The notes: generated by a model not told the origin, from the sequence alone. A stretch of DNA of 64,000 bases from Shimia sp022448905 (GCF_047126315.1 NZ_CP138953.1:3720001-3784000); one strand, 5' to 3'; counted from the first letter of the stretch, positions 50,363-59,632 are shown. Numbers and translations are program-made.

Positions 50363-51022
50363 ATGCTCGAGTTCGACAATGTGAGTAAGTCCTTCTGGAC
50401 CGGCACGCAGCGCAAGGTCATCCTTGAGCGCGTCTCTTTTCGTGTCGAATTGGGCAACTCCCTTGGCATCCTTGCCCCCAATGGCACCGGCAAGACCACG
50501 CTGATCAATATGATGGCGGGGCTGGAAAAACCTGACGAAGGCACCATCCGCCGCGACTGCCGTATTTCTTTCCCGCTGGGGTTCATGGGTGGCGTGGTGA
50601 ACAAACACACCGCCGTGGAAAACAGCCGCTACATCGCCCGCCTTTACGGGCTGGACCCGGATTATGTCGAGGCCTTCTGCCGCTGGCTGTGCAACCTCGG
50701 CGAATATTTTGATCAGCCACTGGGCACCTATTCGTCCGGCATGCGCTCACGTTTCACCTTTGCGCTGATGCTCGCGCTGGACTTCGACATCTACCTGATT
50801 GACGAGGGCATGCCCTCCTCCACCGATGTGGATTTCAACAAGAAAGCCGGTGAGGTGCTCCGCGAACGCCTGCGCACCACCACAATTGTGATTGTGTCAC
50901 ACCAGCCGCAAGTGCTGGAAAAATTTGCCAGATCGGCGGCGGTGTTGCTGAACGGCAAACTCTATATGTTCGACACCTTGGAAGAGGCCAAGCAGCTCTA
51001 TGACTACCAAACCCAAGGCTAA
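50363..51022 (+). CDS. kpsT: Capsule-export ABC transporter ATP-binding protein (KpsT-like)
   Basis: 219 residues. Walker A is APNGTGKTT (38-46), the ABC signature region LGTYSSGMRSRF (about 125-136) is of the KpsT/polysaccharide type, and Walker B is DIYLIDEGMPSS. It should energise export of a capsule or similar glycan through a KpsM-type permease. No KpsM is adjacent, so the membrane partner must be elsewhere. CAGGAG lies 7 nt upstream of the ATG. It overlaps the KpsE-like gene by 23 bp. Confidence 0.9.
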   Translation: MLEFDNVSKSFWTGTQRKVILERVSFRVELGNSLGILAPNGTGKTTLINMMAGLEKPDEGTIRRDCRISFPLGFMGGVVNKHTAVENSRYIARLYGLDPDYVEAFCRWLCNLGEYFDQPLGTYSSGMRSRFTFALMLALDFDIYLIDEGMPSSTDVDFNKKAGEVLRERLRTTTIVIVSHQPQVLEKFARSAAVLLNGKLYMFDTLEEAKQLYDYQTQG

Positions 51023-52658
51023 GAAATTCCGCGTCCGCCGCAGCGAGACCCCGCCGGCCCAACCGGCTGCGGAAGGTGCCGCGCCGCCCCCTCAGGGCGA
51101 GCCGCAACCACGTCCACGCGCTGTGAACCTGCCCAACCCGGGCGCGCAGCCACAGAGCCAAGCCGCGCCGCAACCAACGCCGCAGCCCGCTGCCGCCAAC
51201 ACAGCGCAGCCCACGCCGCAAGGGGCAGAGGCCGCAATTGACGCGATCAAACGCGAAGGTCTCACCGGCCGCCAACTGCGCATGGCCCGCCGCATCGCGC
51301 AGAAAAACAATCTGGCGCCTACGTCTGACTATGACGCCGTGCGCCTGCTGCGCGAGGCGGGCATCGATCCGTTCCAGCGCACCAACATGCTGGACCTCAT
51401 GCCTTCCGACAAAGGGAGCAAGCCCCCTGCCAAGGCGGGCAAGGTACAGCTGCCGCAAACCATGCCCATGGGCAAAGCCAACCTGCCATCGACCGAGACC
51501 ATGTCCCCGGCAGAGATGCGCGCGCTCGAGATTGGCGAAATCCAGAAAGACATTGCCCGCCGCCGTCGCCGCCGCCTGCTCCTGCTGCTGGCACGCCTCT
51601 CGGCCTTTGTCTTCCTGCCAACAATCTTTGCTGGCTGGTACTTCTACAATGTCGCCACGCCGATGTACTCAACCAAATCCGCCTTCCTGGTGCAACAAGC
51701 CGACAGCACCGGCGGCGGTGGTCTTGGCGGTCTGTTACCCGCGCAGCTCAACTCCAACCAGGACGCTATCGCGGTGCAGGACTACCTGACTAGTAAGGAC
51801 GCAATGATCCGGCTGGACAGCGATGTGGGCTTCAAGGGGCACTTCTCCGATCCCAACATCGACCCGATCCAGCGGTTGGACGAAAACCCGTCCAACGAAA
51901 AAGCCTATAAGGTATACAAGAAATTTGTAAAAATCGGCTACGACCCAACCGAGGGTTCCATCCGCATGGAGGTCAGCGCCGCTGATCCAGAAATCGCAAC
52001 GCAGTTCTCCAAAGCGCTGATTTCCTATGCCGAACAACGGGTTGACGACCTCTCCCAACGCAAACGCGAAGACCAGCTGCGCGACGCCCGCAAGAGTCTC
52101 GAGACCGCCAAAGAAGAGCGCCGCAATGCGCAGGTGGAACTTGTGCGCCTGCAAGAAAGCACCGTGCTTGACCCCGAAGGCGTGATTGCCTCCCTGCGTC
52201 AACAGATCACCAATCTGGAAATCCAGCTTCAAGAGAAGCAATTGCAACTCGCCGCTTTGCAAGACAACGCCCGCCCCAACAAGGCCCGTGTCGAAGGTGT
52301 ACAAGGCGACGTGCGCCGCCTGGAGGCTGCTCTGGCCACCCAGCGCGCCCGCATGACAGAGGCCACCGCAGGTGAGGAATCCCTCGCTGCCAAAACCTCT
52401 CAAATCCAGATCGCACAGGCCGACCTCGCCGCTGCTGACCTGCAAATGCAGACCGCGTTGCAGACCCTGAAGCAGACCGAATTGGAAGCCAACCGTCAGG
52501 TGCGCTATCTGACCACCTCGGTGGATCCGGTCTCCGCCCAGGACCCGTCTTACCCGCGCAGTTTTGAAAACACGATCTTGGCCTTCCTGATCTTTTCGGG
52601 CATCTATCTGATGATCTCGCTGACCGCGTCCATCCTCAGAGAACAGGTGTCTTCGTAA
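51000..52658 (+). CDS. kpsE: Capsule-export inner-membrane protein (KpsE/RkpR-like)
   Basis: 552 residues. The first about 75 residues are a Pro/Ala/Gln-rich low-complexity tail, followed by a basic helical region. A membrane span lies near 190-216 (RRLLLLLARLSAFVFLP..), then a periplasmic domain with a long coiled coil (about 355-480, rich in Gln, Glu and Lys), and a second span near 523-545. This matches KpsE-type polysaccharide co-polymerase/export adaptors. The low-complexity N-terminal extension is longer than in E. coli KpsE (about 380 residues), as often seen in alphaproteobacteria. Its stop overlaps the kdsA ATG by 1 bp. Confidence 0.87.
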   Translation: MTTKPKAKKFRVRRSETPPAQPAAEGAAPPPQGEPQPRPRAVNLPNPGAQPQSQAAPQPTPQPAAANTAQPTPQGAEAAIDAIKREGLTGRQLRMARRIAQKNNLAPTSDYDAVRLLREAGIDPFQRTNMLDLMPSDKGSKPPAKAGKVQLPQTMPMGKANLPSTETMSPAEMRALEIGEIQKDIARRRRRRLLLLLARLSAFVFLPTIFAGWYFYNVATPMYSTKSAFLVQQADSTGGGGLGGLLPAQLNSNQDAIAVQDYLTSKDAMIRLDSDVGFKGHFSDPNIDPIQRLDENPSNEKAYKVYKKFVKIGYDPTEGSIRMEVSAADPEIATQFSKALISYAEQRVDDLSQRKREDQLRDARKSLETAKEERRNAQVELVRLQESTVLDPEGVIASLRQQITNLEIQLQEKQLQLAALQDNARPNKARVEGVQGDVRRLEAALATQRARMTEATAGEESLAAKTSQIQIAQADLAAADLQMQTALQTLKQTELEANRQVRYLTTSVDPVSAQDPSYPRSFENTILAFLIFSGIYLMISLTASILREQVSS

Positions 52659-53491
52659 TGAAACATGTAAATGTTGGTGCTCTCACCATCGGCAATGACC
52701 TTCCTTTGACGGTCATTGCTGGCCCATGCCAATTGGAGAGCAAAAACCACGCCGAAATGATCGCAGGCACTATGAAAGAAGCCTGCGCCAAGGCGGGCGC
52801 GCAATATGTCTTCAAAGCCAGCTACGACAAAGCCAACCGCACGTCGCTCACCGGCATTCGTGGCCTCGGCTTGGATGCGGGCCTTTCGGTTCTGGACGGC
52901 ATCCGCAAGGACTTTGACGTGCCCGTGCTGACCGATGTGCACACCGAAGAGCAATGCGCCCTGGCGGCTGAGGCCGTCGACATCCTGCAAATCCCCGCCT
53001 TCCTGTGCCGCCAGACCGACATGCTGCTGGCTGCCGGCAAAACCGGCGCTGCGGTGAACGTGAAGAAAGGCCAATTCCTGGCCCCTTGGGAGATGGGCAA
53101 CATCGTCACCAAAATCGAAAGCACCGGCAACACCAACATCCTGTTGACCGAGCGCGGCACCTCCTTTGGCTACAACACGCTGGTGGCGGACATGCGCTCC
53201 CTGCCGCAGATGGCCAAAACCGGCTACCCGGTGGTGATGGACGCCACCCACTCCGTGCAACAGCCCGGCGGTCAAGGCGGCAGCTCCGGCGGTCAGCGCG
53301 AGTTTGCCCCCGTGATGGCCCGCGCCGCTGTCTCTATTGGAACGGCCGCCGTTTTCATCGAAACGCATCAGGATCCGGACAATGCGCCCTCTGATGGCCC
53401 AAACATGATCCCGCTTGACCAAATGTCTCATCTGATTGACACATTGATGCAGTTTGATGTGTTGGCCAAAGCCAACCCAATTGCTATTTGA
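52658..53491 (+). CDS. kdsA: 3-deoxy-8-phosphooctulonate (Kdo-8-P) synthase
   Basis: 277 residues, the usual length. KdsA condenses PEP with arabinose 5-phosphate to Kdo-8-phosphate in the cytoplasm. Conserved segments: VIAGPCQLES, FKASYDKANRTS, PVLTDVH, IPAFLCRQTD, KKGQFLAPWEM and MDATHSVQQPGG. Kdo is needed for lipid A inner core and links many group 2 capsules, which explains the location after kpsT-kpsE. Confidence 0.97.
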   Translation: MKHVNVGALTIGNDLPLTVIAGPCQLESKNHAEMIAGTMKEACAKAGAQYVFKASYDKANRTSLTGIRGLGLDAGLSVLDGIRKDFDVPVLTDVHTEEQCALAAEAVDILQIPAFLCRQTDMLLAAGKTGAAVNVKKGQFLAPWEMGNIVTKIESTGNTNILLTERGTSFGYNTLVADMRSLPQMAKTGYPVVMDATHSVQQPGGQGGSSGGQREFAPVMARAAVSIGTAAVFIETHQDPDNAPSDGPNMIPLDQMSHLIDTLMQFDVLAKANPIAI

Positions 53492-53523
53492 TAAACTGAT
53501 TTTTGAAGAAGAAAGACATTGCC

Positions 53524-55020
53524 ATGAAAAAACCATTGCCCGAAGTGCGCCCGAACACCTGGGAGTTCCTGCGCGACCCGATGATCGCCCCCACAGGCTT
53601 CCGTGAATATGACGCCCGCTGGCAATTCCCGGAGGCGATCAACCTGCCGGGCATGACCGCACTTGGCTTTGGCCTTGGCACCCAAATGCAACGTCGCGGC
53701 ATTGAGCCGGTGATTGCCGTGGGCAACGACTACCGCGACTATTCCGTGTCCATCAAAATGGCGCTGATTGTTGGCCTGATGAAGGCTGGCATCCACGTGA
53801 AAGACATCGGCCCTGCCCTGTCCCCAATGGCCTATTTCTCGCAATTCCACCTTGATGCCCCTGCCGTGGCCATGGTGACCGCGTCTCACAACCCCAACGG
53901 CTGGACCGGCGTGAAAATGGGCTTTGAAAAGCCGCTCACCCATGGCCCCGATGAAATGGCCGAACTACGCGACATCGTGCTGAACGGCGACTTTGATGCG
54001 CATGACGGTGGCAAGCACGAGGTCATCGACGGCGTGCGCGAAGCCTACATCGACGACCTGGTTGGCGACTTCAAAATGTCCCGCCCGCTGAAAGTTGTCT
54101 GCGCCACCGGCAACGGCACCGCCGCCGCCTTTGCGCCGGAAATTTTCAAACGTATGGGCGTCGAAGTTGTCGATAGCCACAACCGGCTCGACTACACCTT
54201 CCCCAACTACAACCCGAACCCCGAAGCCATGGAAATGCTGCACGACATGTCTGACAGCGTGAAGGCCTCCGGCGCGGACCTCGCGCTTGGCTTTGATGGC
54301 GACGGCGACCGCTGCGGCGTGGTGGATGACGAGGGCGAAGAAATCTTTGCCGACAAGGTGGGCGTGATCATGGCCAAAGACCTTGGCAAGCTCTACCCCA
54401 ACGCCACCTTTGTGGCCGATGTGAAGTCGACCGGCCTCTACGCGGCAGATCCAGACCTTTTGGCCACCGGCGCCAAAACCGACTATTGGAAAACCGGCCA
54501 CAGCCACATGAAGCGCCGCGTGCACGAACTCGGCGCGCTGGCAGGCTTTGAGAAATCCGGCCACTACTTCCTCGCGGGTGACGTGGGCCGTGGCTACGAC
54601 TGCGGCATGCGCGTGGCCGTGGAAATCTGCAAAATGCTCGACCGCAACCCGGACATGAAAATGTCGGATATGCGCAAAGCCCTGCCCAAAACCTGGTCCA
54701 CCCCCACCATGTCGCCCTACGCCGCGGACACAGAGAAATACGACATCCTCGAGCGCATCGTGGCCAAGCTCACCGCCATGCACGAAGGTGGCGAAAAAAT
54801 CGCCGGCCGCGCAATAAGCGAAGTGGTGACGGTCAACGGCGCCCGCGTGATCCTGGACAACGGCAGCTGGGGCCTCGTGCGCGCGTCTTCCAACACACCA
54901 AACTTGGTGGTGGTGATCGAAAGCAACGAAAGCGACGCCGAAATGCGCCAGATCTTTGCCGAAATCGACGCCGTAATCCGAACCGAGCCCGGCGTGGGCG
55001 ACTACGATCAGACGATCTGA
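53524..55020 (+). CDS. Phosphomannomutase/phosphoglucomutase
   Basis: 498 residues of the alpha-D-phosphohexomutase family. The phosphoserine loop TASHNPNGWTG has catalytic S121; the Mg-binding loop is DGDGDRCGVVD (about 260-270); the sugar loop and phosphate loop (EKSGHYF, RASSNTPNLVVVIES) follow in order. It interconverts hexose 6- and 1-phosphates for sugar-nucleotide synthesis, and fits a role in supplying GDP-mannose or UDP-glucose for surface glycan made with the upstream genes. The ATG at 53524 is preferred over a TTG 21 bp earlier. A terminator follows. Confidence 0.93.
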   Translation: MKKPLPEVRPNTWEFLRDPMIAPTGFREYDARWQFPEAINLPGMTALGFGLGTQMQRRGIEPVIAVGNDYRDYSVSIKMALIVGLMKAGIHVKDIGPALSPMAYFSQFHLDAPAVAMVTASHNPNGWTGVKMGFEKPLTHGPDEMAELRDIVLNGDFDAHDGGKHEVIDGVREAYIDDLVGDFKMSRPLKVVCATGNGTAAAFAPEIFKRMGVEVVDSHNRLDYTFPNYNPNPEAMEMLHDMSDSVKASGADLALGFDGDGDRCGVVDDEGEEIFADKVGVIMAKDLGKLYPNATFVADVKSTGLYAADPDLLATGAKTDYWKTGHSHMKRRVHELGALAGFEKSGHYFLAGDVGRGYDCGMRVAVEICKMLDRNPDMKMSDMRKALPKTWSTPTMSPYAADTEKYDILERIVAKLTAMHEGGEKIAGRAISEVVTVNGARVILDNGSWGLVRASSNTPNLVVVIESNESDAEMRQIFAEIDAVIRTEPGVGDYDQTI

Positions 55021-55045
55021 GCAAACCTAGAAAACACCAAATTCA

Positions 55046-55078
55046 AAGGGCGCCCGCAATCCTGCGGCGCCCTTTTTT
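55046..55078. terminator. Terminator after the phosphohexomutase gene
   Basis: AAAGGGCGCC and GGCGCCCTTT pair (with adjoining GCA/TGC and one bulge), followed by six T residues. Being palindromic with an A-tract on the other side, it may also end the convergent YozG-like transcript. Confidence 0.9.
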
Positions 55079-55085
55079 GATGCCC

Positions 55086-55298
55086 CTACTCTTCCTCCGG
55101 TACATACTCCAGAATATCTCCCGGCTGACATCCCAGGTGGGCGCAGATCGCTTCCAGCGTATTGAAACGAATGCCTTTCACCTTGCCGGATTTCAGCAAA
55201 CTGAGGTTGGTCTCGGTCAATCCAATAGCCTGCGCCAACTCGCGCGAGGTCATCTTGCGTTTCACCAGTTCCAGATCGAGGTTGATGCGTATGGGCAT
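55086..55298 (-). CDS. YozG-like XRE-family small regulator
   Basis: 70 residues, essentially one Cro/C1-type helix-turn-helix (about 8-62): MTSRELAQAIGLTETNLSLLKSG, with GIRFNTLEAICAHLGCQPGDILEY typical of the YozG group. It starts 8 bp after the DUF2975 gene with GGAGG 5 nt upstream of the ATG. In other bacteria this regulator type is encoded beside DUF2975 membrane proteins, suggesting a functional pair. Target and signal unknown. Confidence 0.9.
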   Translation of the reverse strand: MPIRINLDLELVKRKMTSRELAQAIGLTETNLSLLKSGKVKGIRFNTLEAICAHLGCQPGDILEYVPEEE

Positions 55299-55306
55299 AG
55301 GGCCTC

Positions 55307-55816
55307 CTACAGGAACTGGCTGTTCTCGTCAGCAATTTCTTGCGCCTGAGTGAGCGACCGGCTGATGGCAAAAAACACCACCCCAAGCACCAGGAAAACC
55401 ACATCAATATCGATGTCGATCAACACAAACTCCGGGCGCAACCCTGGTGCCAAATGGGCGCTCAACACCACCGGTTGCATCGACACATTTAGCGCGTTGA
55501 GCAGCCAAAACGCCAAGAACGCGTAAGCGCACAGCTGCAGGTGTTTGCCCATCTGCGCAAAGTCCTGCGGATTTTTCAAAAGCAGGATTCGATCCAGCGC
55601 CCAGAACCCGACGCCCAAACTGATCAACGCGGGCCACATCATCCCCATGCCAACCAGAATCGCCCAGAGCGGCGGCACCGGCATATCCAGAGGCAAATCA
55701 AAGGCATCGGCCAACATTTCGCCCGTGCCAAGGAAGGCGGATATCCACAACACCGCCCAACCAAAGGTGAAATAGACCACCGTGATCAACATGGCGAGAC
55801 GGGCCACTAGCTTCAT
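55307..55816 (-). CDS. DUF2975 family membrane protein
   Basis: 169 residues with four membrane spans (about 5-30, 48-70, 90-112, 130-152). The DUF2975 order is visible, with the conserved GVGFWALDRILLLKNPQDF between spans 2 and 3. The family has no known activity but nearly always accompanies a YozG-type HTH protein; here it is the first gene of that two-gene unit, with GGAG upstream of the ATG. It may be a sensor or an effector controlled by the small regulator. Confidence 0.85.
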   Translation of the reverse strand: MKLVARLAMLITVVYFTFGWAVLWISAFLGTGEMLADAFDLPLDMPVPPLWAILVGMGMMWPALISLGVGFWALDRILLLKNPQDFAQMGKHLQLCAYAFLAFWLLNALNVSMQPVVLSAHLAPGLRPEFVLIDIDIDVVFLVLGVVFFAISRSLTQAQEIADENSQFL

Positions 55817-55973
55817 GATTTTGCTCCATTAGTTGTTGCTTTTCAATAATCCAATTACGTTTTCCGTGCAAGCTTTTACGTAAAACATAAAACTTTTAGC
55901 TTGAAATGAAAATCTCATCCACCTAAATGTCGCTCATCCCAAGACGGACTCATTTTGAAAAGGACCGACCCAA

Positions 55974-56342
55974 ATGACACACAACACATTGATGCTGAGC
56001 CTGATTGCCGCCCTGTCTCTGGCTGCTTGCACCGCGCCCGTGGATCGCCCGCTGACAGTGGACGGCACTCGCAACGCCAATTTTGACAGCGATTACAATG
56101 CTTGCCACGCACAGGCAGCCTCCTTCACCAACGGCGCCGGGGCCGAAAGCGCTGCGGTTGGCGCGGTGATTGGCGCAGGCGTAGGCGCCATTGAGGCGGA
56201 TGATGAATGGGAAGGTGCCGTGGTTGGCGCAATCACCGGCGGCGCCATTGGCGCGGCTGAAAACGCCTCCAAAGTGAATGACGAACGCCGCAACGTTCTG
56301 ATCCGCTGCATGCAAAACCGCGGCCATGACGTGATCGGCTAA
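55974..56342 (+). CDS. Small lipoprotein with glycine-zipper region
   Basis: 122 residues. The lipobox LSLAAC places acylation at C19. Residues about 58-90 form a glycine-zipper (VGAVIGAGVGAI, VVGAITGGAIGAA), which usually packs as membrane-associated helices in outer-membrane lipoproteins. Two further cysteines (in YNACHAQ and IRCMQNRG) may form a disulfide. Role unknown; such proteins often respond to envelope stress. Single gene with its own strong terminator. Confidence 0.85.
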   Translation: MTHNTLMLSLIAALSLAACTAPVDRPLTVDGTRNANFDSDYNACHAQAASFTNGAGAESAAVGAVIGAGVGAIEADDEWEGAVVGAITGGAIGAAENASKVNDERRNVLIRCMQNRGHDVIG

Positions 56343-56349
56343 GCACACA

Positions 56350-56386
56350 AAAACACCCGCAGGGGTCCTCCGCCTGCGGGTGTTTT
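56350..56386. terminator. Terminator between the lipoprotein and M3 peptidase genes
   Basis: A 14-bp perfect stem AAAACACCCGCAGG/CCTGCGGGTGTTTT, flanked by A and T runs. It can serve both convergent genes. Confidence 0.93.
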
Positions 56387-56408
56387 CAAATCTAATTGAA
56401 AGAAGGCC

Positions 56409-58421
56409 TTAGGCCGCCAGGCCGCGCCCTTTCAGGAGCGCCTCAACCCCAGGCAAACGCCCGCGGAATCGTTTATACAGCTCATCCGCCTCCACCGATC
56501 CACCTGTCGACAGGATATGTGTCTCCAACGCTTTGGCCGTCTCCGGATCAAACGCGCTCCCGGCCTCTTCAAAGGCCTCAAACGCATCGGCATCCATCAC
56601 CTCTGACCACATATAGCTGTAGTAGCCAGAGCTATAGCCGTCCCCGGCAAACACATGGGCAAAATGCGGCGTTGCGTGGCGCATGGTGATCGCCGCTGGC
56701 ATGCCCAGCTCCGCCAGAACCTCCGCCTGTTTCGCCATCGGATCGCTTGGCGCCGCGCCTTCGTGGAAGGCCAGATCGACCAGCGCGGAAGCCACATATT
56801 CCACCGTGGCAAAGCCCTGATCAAAGTTCGCCGCGCCCAGCACCTTCTCCAACATCGCCTGCGGCATGGCCTCCCCGGTCTCCGCATGGGTGGCATACTC
56901 CGCCAGCACCTCAGGCACCTCCAGCCAGTGCTCATACAACTGGCTGGGCAGTTCTACAAAGTCTCGCGCCACAGAGGTCCCGGAAATGCTCTCATAGGTC
57001 ACATTGGACAGCATCTGATGAAGCGCATGGCCAAACTCATGGAACAGGGTCCGCGCATCGTCATAGCTGAGCAGCGCCGGATCACCCTTTGCAAAATTGC
57101 AGACATTGATCACAACCGGCCCCTGCACTTCCGGAAATTTCGCCTGCCCGCGCATCGCCGAACACCACGCACCAGAGCGTTTCCCGCCCCGCGCAAAATA
57201 GTCGCCGATGAACACCGCCACATGCTCCCCGTCGCGTGTCACTTCCCAGGCGCGGCAATCCTCATGGTACAGCGGCACCTCCAACGCTTTGAACTGCAAC
57301 CCAAACAGCTTGGTCGCACAGGCAAAGCTGGCCTCAATCATCCGATCAAGCTGCAGGTAAGGCTTGAGCGCCGCCTCATCCAGATCATGCTCCGCCTTGC
57401 GCCGCTTCTCTGCATAATAGCGCCAATCCCACGGTGCCAGATCGCCGTTGATCCCATCCGCGTGCATCATCTCGGTCAGCACGGCGGCATCCGCCTCCGC
57501 CCTTGCCTTGGCAGGAGCCCAGACATCCATCAACAACCCGCGCACCGAGTCCGGAGTTTTGGCCATCTCGGTTTCCAACTTGTAGTCCGCAAAGCTGTCA
57601 TACCCTAACAACTTTGCCCGCTCTTCGCGCAACGCCAGTATTTCCCCAGCAATCGCGCGGTTGTCGGTCTCGCCCCCATTGGCCCCACGCGCGGCCCAAG
57701 CCTCAAACGCTTTCTCCCGCAGGTCGCGGCGCGGCGAGAACTGCAAAAACGGCACAATGATCGAGCGCGACAGCGTCACCACCGGCCCCTCTGCACCTTT
57801 TTCTTCGCCAGCCGCCCGCGCCGCGTCCACGGCAAAGGCGGGCAACCCTTCCAGGTCTTCCTCCGCCAGCGGCATGAACCAAGCGCGTTCATCCGCCAGC
57901 AGGTTCTGCGTGAACTCGGTGCCCAACACAGCCAAGCGGCCTTTGATCTCTTTCATGCGCGCGTCCGCATCGCCTTCCAGCGCCGCCCCGCCGCGCACGA
58001 AGCCGCGATGGGTCAGCATCAACACCCGCTGCTGCTCTTCCGTTAGGTCTAACGTGTCCCGCGCGTCCCAAATGGTTTTGATCCGGCCAAACAGTGCTTT
58101 GTTGGCGGAAATCTCCGCCGAATGCGCCGCCAGCTTGGGCGAGAAGTCCCGTTGCAACTCTTCGCGCGCCGGATTGCTGTCCGCCCCGGCCACCGAGAAA
58201 AACACCGACAGCACCTTGTCGAGCCCCTCGCCCGCCACTTCCATGGCTTCAATGGTGTTGGCAAAGCTCGGCGCCTCGGCGCTTTCGGCAATCGCCTCCA
58301 CCTCTGCCTTATGCGCGGTCAAAGCCTCTTCAAAGGCAGGCGCAAAATCGTCGTCAGAAATCTTGTCAAACGGAGCAAGTTTGAACGGGGTGTCCCACGT
58401 GGACAGCAGCGGATTTGTCAT
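56409..58421 (-). CDS. M3 family oligopeptidase
   Basis: 670 residues, the length of oligopeptidase A / dipeptidyl carboxypeptidase. The zinc site HEFGH is at H461-H465 with the downstream Glu in ESISGTSVARDFVELPSQ. No signal peptide, so cytoplasmic; it should trim peptides left by ATP-dependent proteases. OpdA versus Dcp specificity cannot be decided here. The 38-bp repeated element lies about 115 bp upstream of its start. Confidence 0.93.
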   Translation of the reverse strand: MTNPLLSTWDTPFKLAPFDKISDDDFAPAFEEALTAHKAEVEAIAESAEAPSFANTIEAMEVAGEGLDKVLSVFFSVAGADSNPAREELQRDFSPKLAAHSAEISANKALFGRIKTIWDARDTLDLTEEQQRVLMLTHRGFVRGGAALEGDADARMKEIKGRLAVLGTEFTQNLLADERAWFMPLAEEDLEGLPAFAVDAARAAGEEKGAEGPVVTLSRSIIVPFLQFSPRRDLREKAFEAWAARGANGGETDNRAIAGEILALREERAKLLGYDSFADYKLETEMAKTPDSVRGLLMDVWAPAKARAEADAAVLTEMMHADGINGDLAPWDWRYYAEKRRKAEHDLDEAALKPYLQLDRMIEASFACATKLFGLQFKALEVPLYHEDCRAWEVTRDGEHVAVFIGDYFARGGKRSGAWCSAMRGQAKFPEVQGPVVINVCNFAKGDPALLSYDDARTLFHEFGHALHQMLSNVTYESISGTSVARDFVELPSQLYEHWLEVPEVLAEYATHAETGEAMPQAMLEKVLGAANFDQGFATVEYVASALVDLAFHEGAAPSDPMAKQAEVLAELGMPAAITMRHATPHFAHVFAGDGYSSGYYSYMWSEVMDADAFEAFEEAGSAFDPETAKALETHILSTGGSVEADELYKRFRGRLPGVEALLKGRGLAA

Positions 58422-58535
58422 CAGATGAATCTCCTTTGCCCCACCCTAGGCAGCGCTCCAAGGAGGTGCAATCCACCTCACCAATCCGTGCACTGTTGCA
58501 CAGGTTAGACGGTCATGTGCAGCCATCGCCACAGT

Positions 58536-58573
58536 CGCAAAACAGCCGTGATACCGACGCAATACCGACGGGG
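58536..58573 (+). repeat. Intergenic 38-bp element, copy 2 (tandem ATACCGAC)
   Basis: Matches 12457-12494 at 33 of 38 positions, including GCAAAACAG and both ATACCGAC units with the 11-bp period. It lies between the moeB-like stop and the M3 peptidase start, and points away from the peptidase gene, opposite to the relation seen in copy 1. Confidence 0.75.
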
Positions 58574-58576
58574 AAA

Positions 58577-59632
58577 TCAGCCGTTTTTAGCGCCACACGT
58601 CGGGCAATCCGAGCGCGGTTTTAACCCAATTTTGCGGGTCTCCCCCCACAGAGCGTCATAGATCATCATCTCCCCACGCAGCGCCGCCCCGGCCCCGGTG
58701 ATCACCTTCACAGCCTCCGCTGCCATCATCGTGCCGACAACCCCTGGCAGTGGCCCAACCACCCCCGCTTCAGAACAGCTTGGCGCGATACCCGGCCCGG
58801 GCGCTTCTGGGAAAATGCACTGGTAACAAGGCGTTCCACTGGCTGTGTCAAACACACTCAACTGCCCTTCCCATTGCGAAAGAGCACCGGAAATCAACGG
58901 CTTGCCTTGTGCGACACAGACCTCATTCACCAAATAGCGCGTGTCAAAATTGTCTGTGCCATCCAGCACCAGATCATATGCGCCAATGATCTCCGCCGCA
59001 TCCTCCTCGGTCAATCGACGGGGGTATGGCACCACCGTCACAAACGGGTTCTGCGCCGTCATCGCTTCCGCCGCCGAGAGCACCTTCGGCGTGCCAATCG
59101 CCTCATCTTTGTGGATCACCTGGCGCTGCAAATTGGAGTTGTCGACCACATCGTAATCCACCACCCCAATACGTCCAACGCCCGCCGCCGCCAAATAGAG
59201 CAAAACAGGCGATCCAAGCCCACCAGCCCCAACCACCAACACCTTGGCATCTTTAAGCTTTTTCTGCCCCAATCCGCCAAGTTCACGCAGCACGATATGG
59301 CGCGCATAGCGGTTCAATTCGGTCTCGGAAAACAGCTCCTGCGCCGCGTTTTCCTGCGCCGCATCTTCGGCTTTCGCGTCCGCTTTTTGGCGCAGTTTTT
59401 GCAACATGCTTGAGTAAGCCAAGACCACCGCAACCGCCCCGCCAATCATCAACCACATCGCCAGACTGCCACCGGTCGCGATCACCAACTGATGCTCCGG
59501 TGGAAACACCGCCTGCACGCCAACAACAGCTAAGTATAACAGCCCGATCATGGTCCACCGCGCCGATTTTGGCGCGCCCATGGCCATACCAATGCCCCAA
59601 AGGCCTGCCGCCATGAACAGCACCAACAGCAT
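58577..59632 (-). CDS. moeB: ThiF/MoeB-family adenylyltransferase with N-terminal membrane segments
   Basis: 351 residues. Three hydrophobic segments fill about 1-73, followed by a charged Ala/Glu-rich linker (about 78-100) and a complete E1-like domain: nucleotide loop VVGAGGLGSPVLLYLAAAGVG, R in NLQRQV, DGTDNFDTRYLVNE. Paired zinc cysteines CYQC and CPTC complete it. MoeB/ThiF enzymes adenylate the C-terminal Gly-Gly of MoaD or ThiS. Soluble homologues lack the membrane part; the fused form recurs in Rhodobacteraceae. It overlaps dut by 1 bp. Confidence 0.9.
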   Translation of the reverse strand: MLLVLFMAAGLWGIGMAMGAPKSARWTMIGLLYLAVVGVQAVFPPEHQLVIATGGSLAMWLMIGGAVAVVLAYSSMLQKLRQKADAKAEDAAQENAAQELFSETELNRYARHIVLRELGGLGQKKLKDAKVLVVGAGGLGSPVLLYLAAAGVGRIGVVDYDVVDNSNLQRQVIHKDEAIGTPKVLSAAEAMTAQNPFVTVVPYPRRLTEEDAAEIIGAYDLVLDGTDNFDTRYLVNEVCVAQGKPLISGALSQWEGQLSVFDTASGTPCYQCIFPEAPGPGIAPSCSEAGVVGPLPGVVGTMMAAEAVKVITGAGAALRGEMMIYDALWGETRKIGLKPRSDCPTCGAKNG

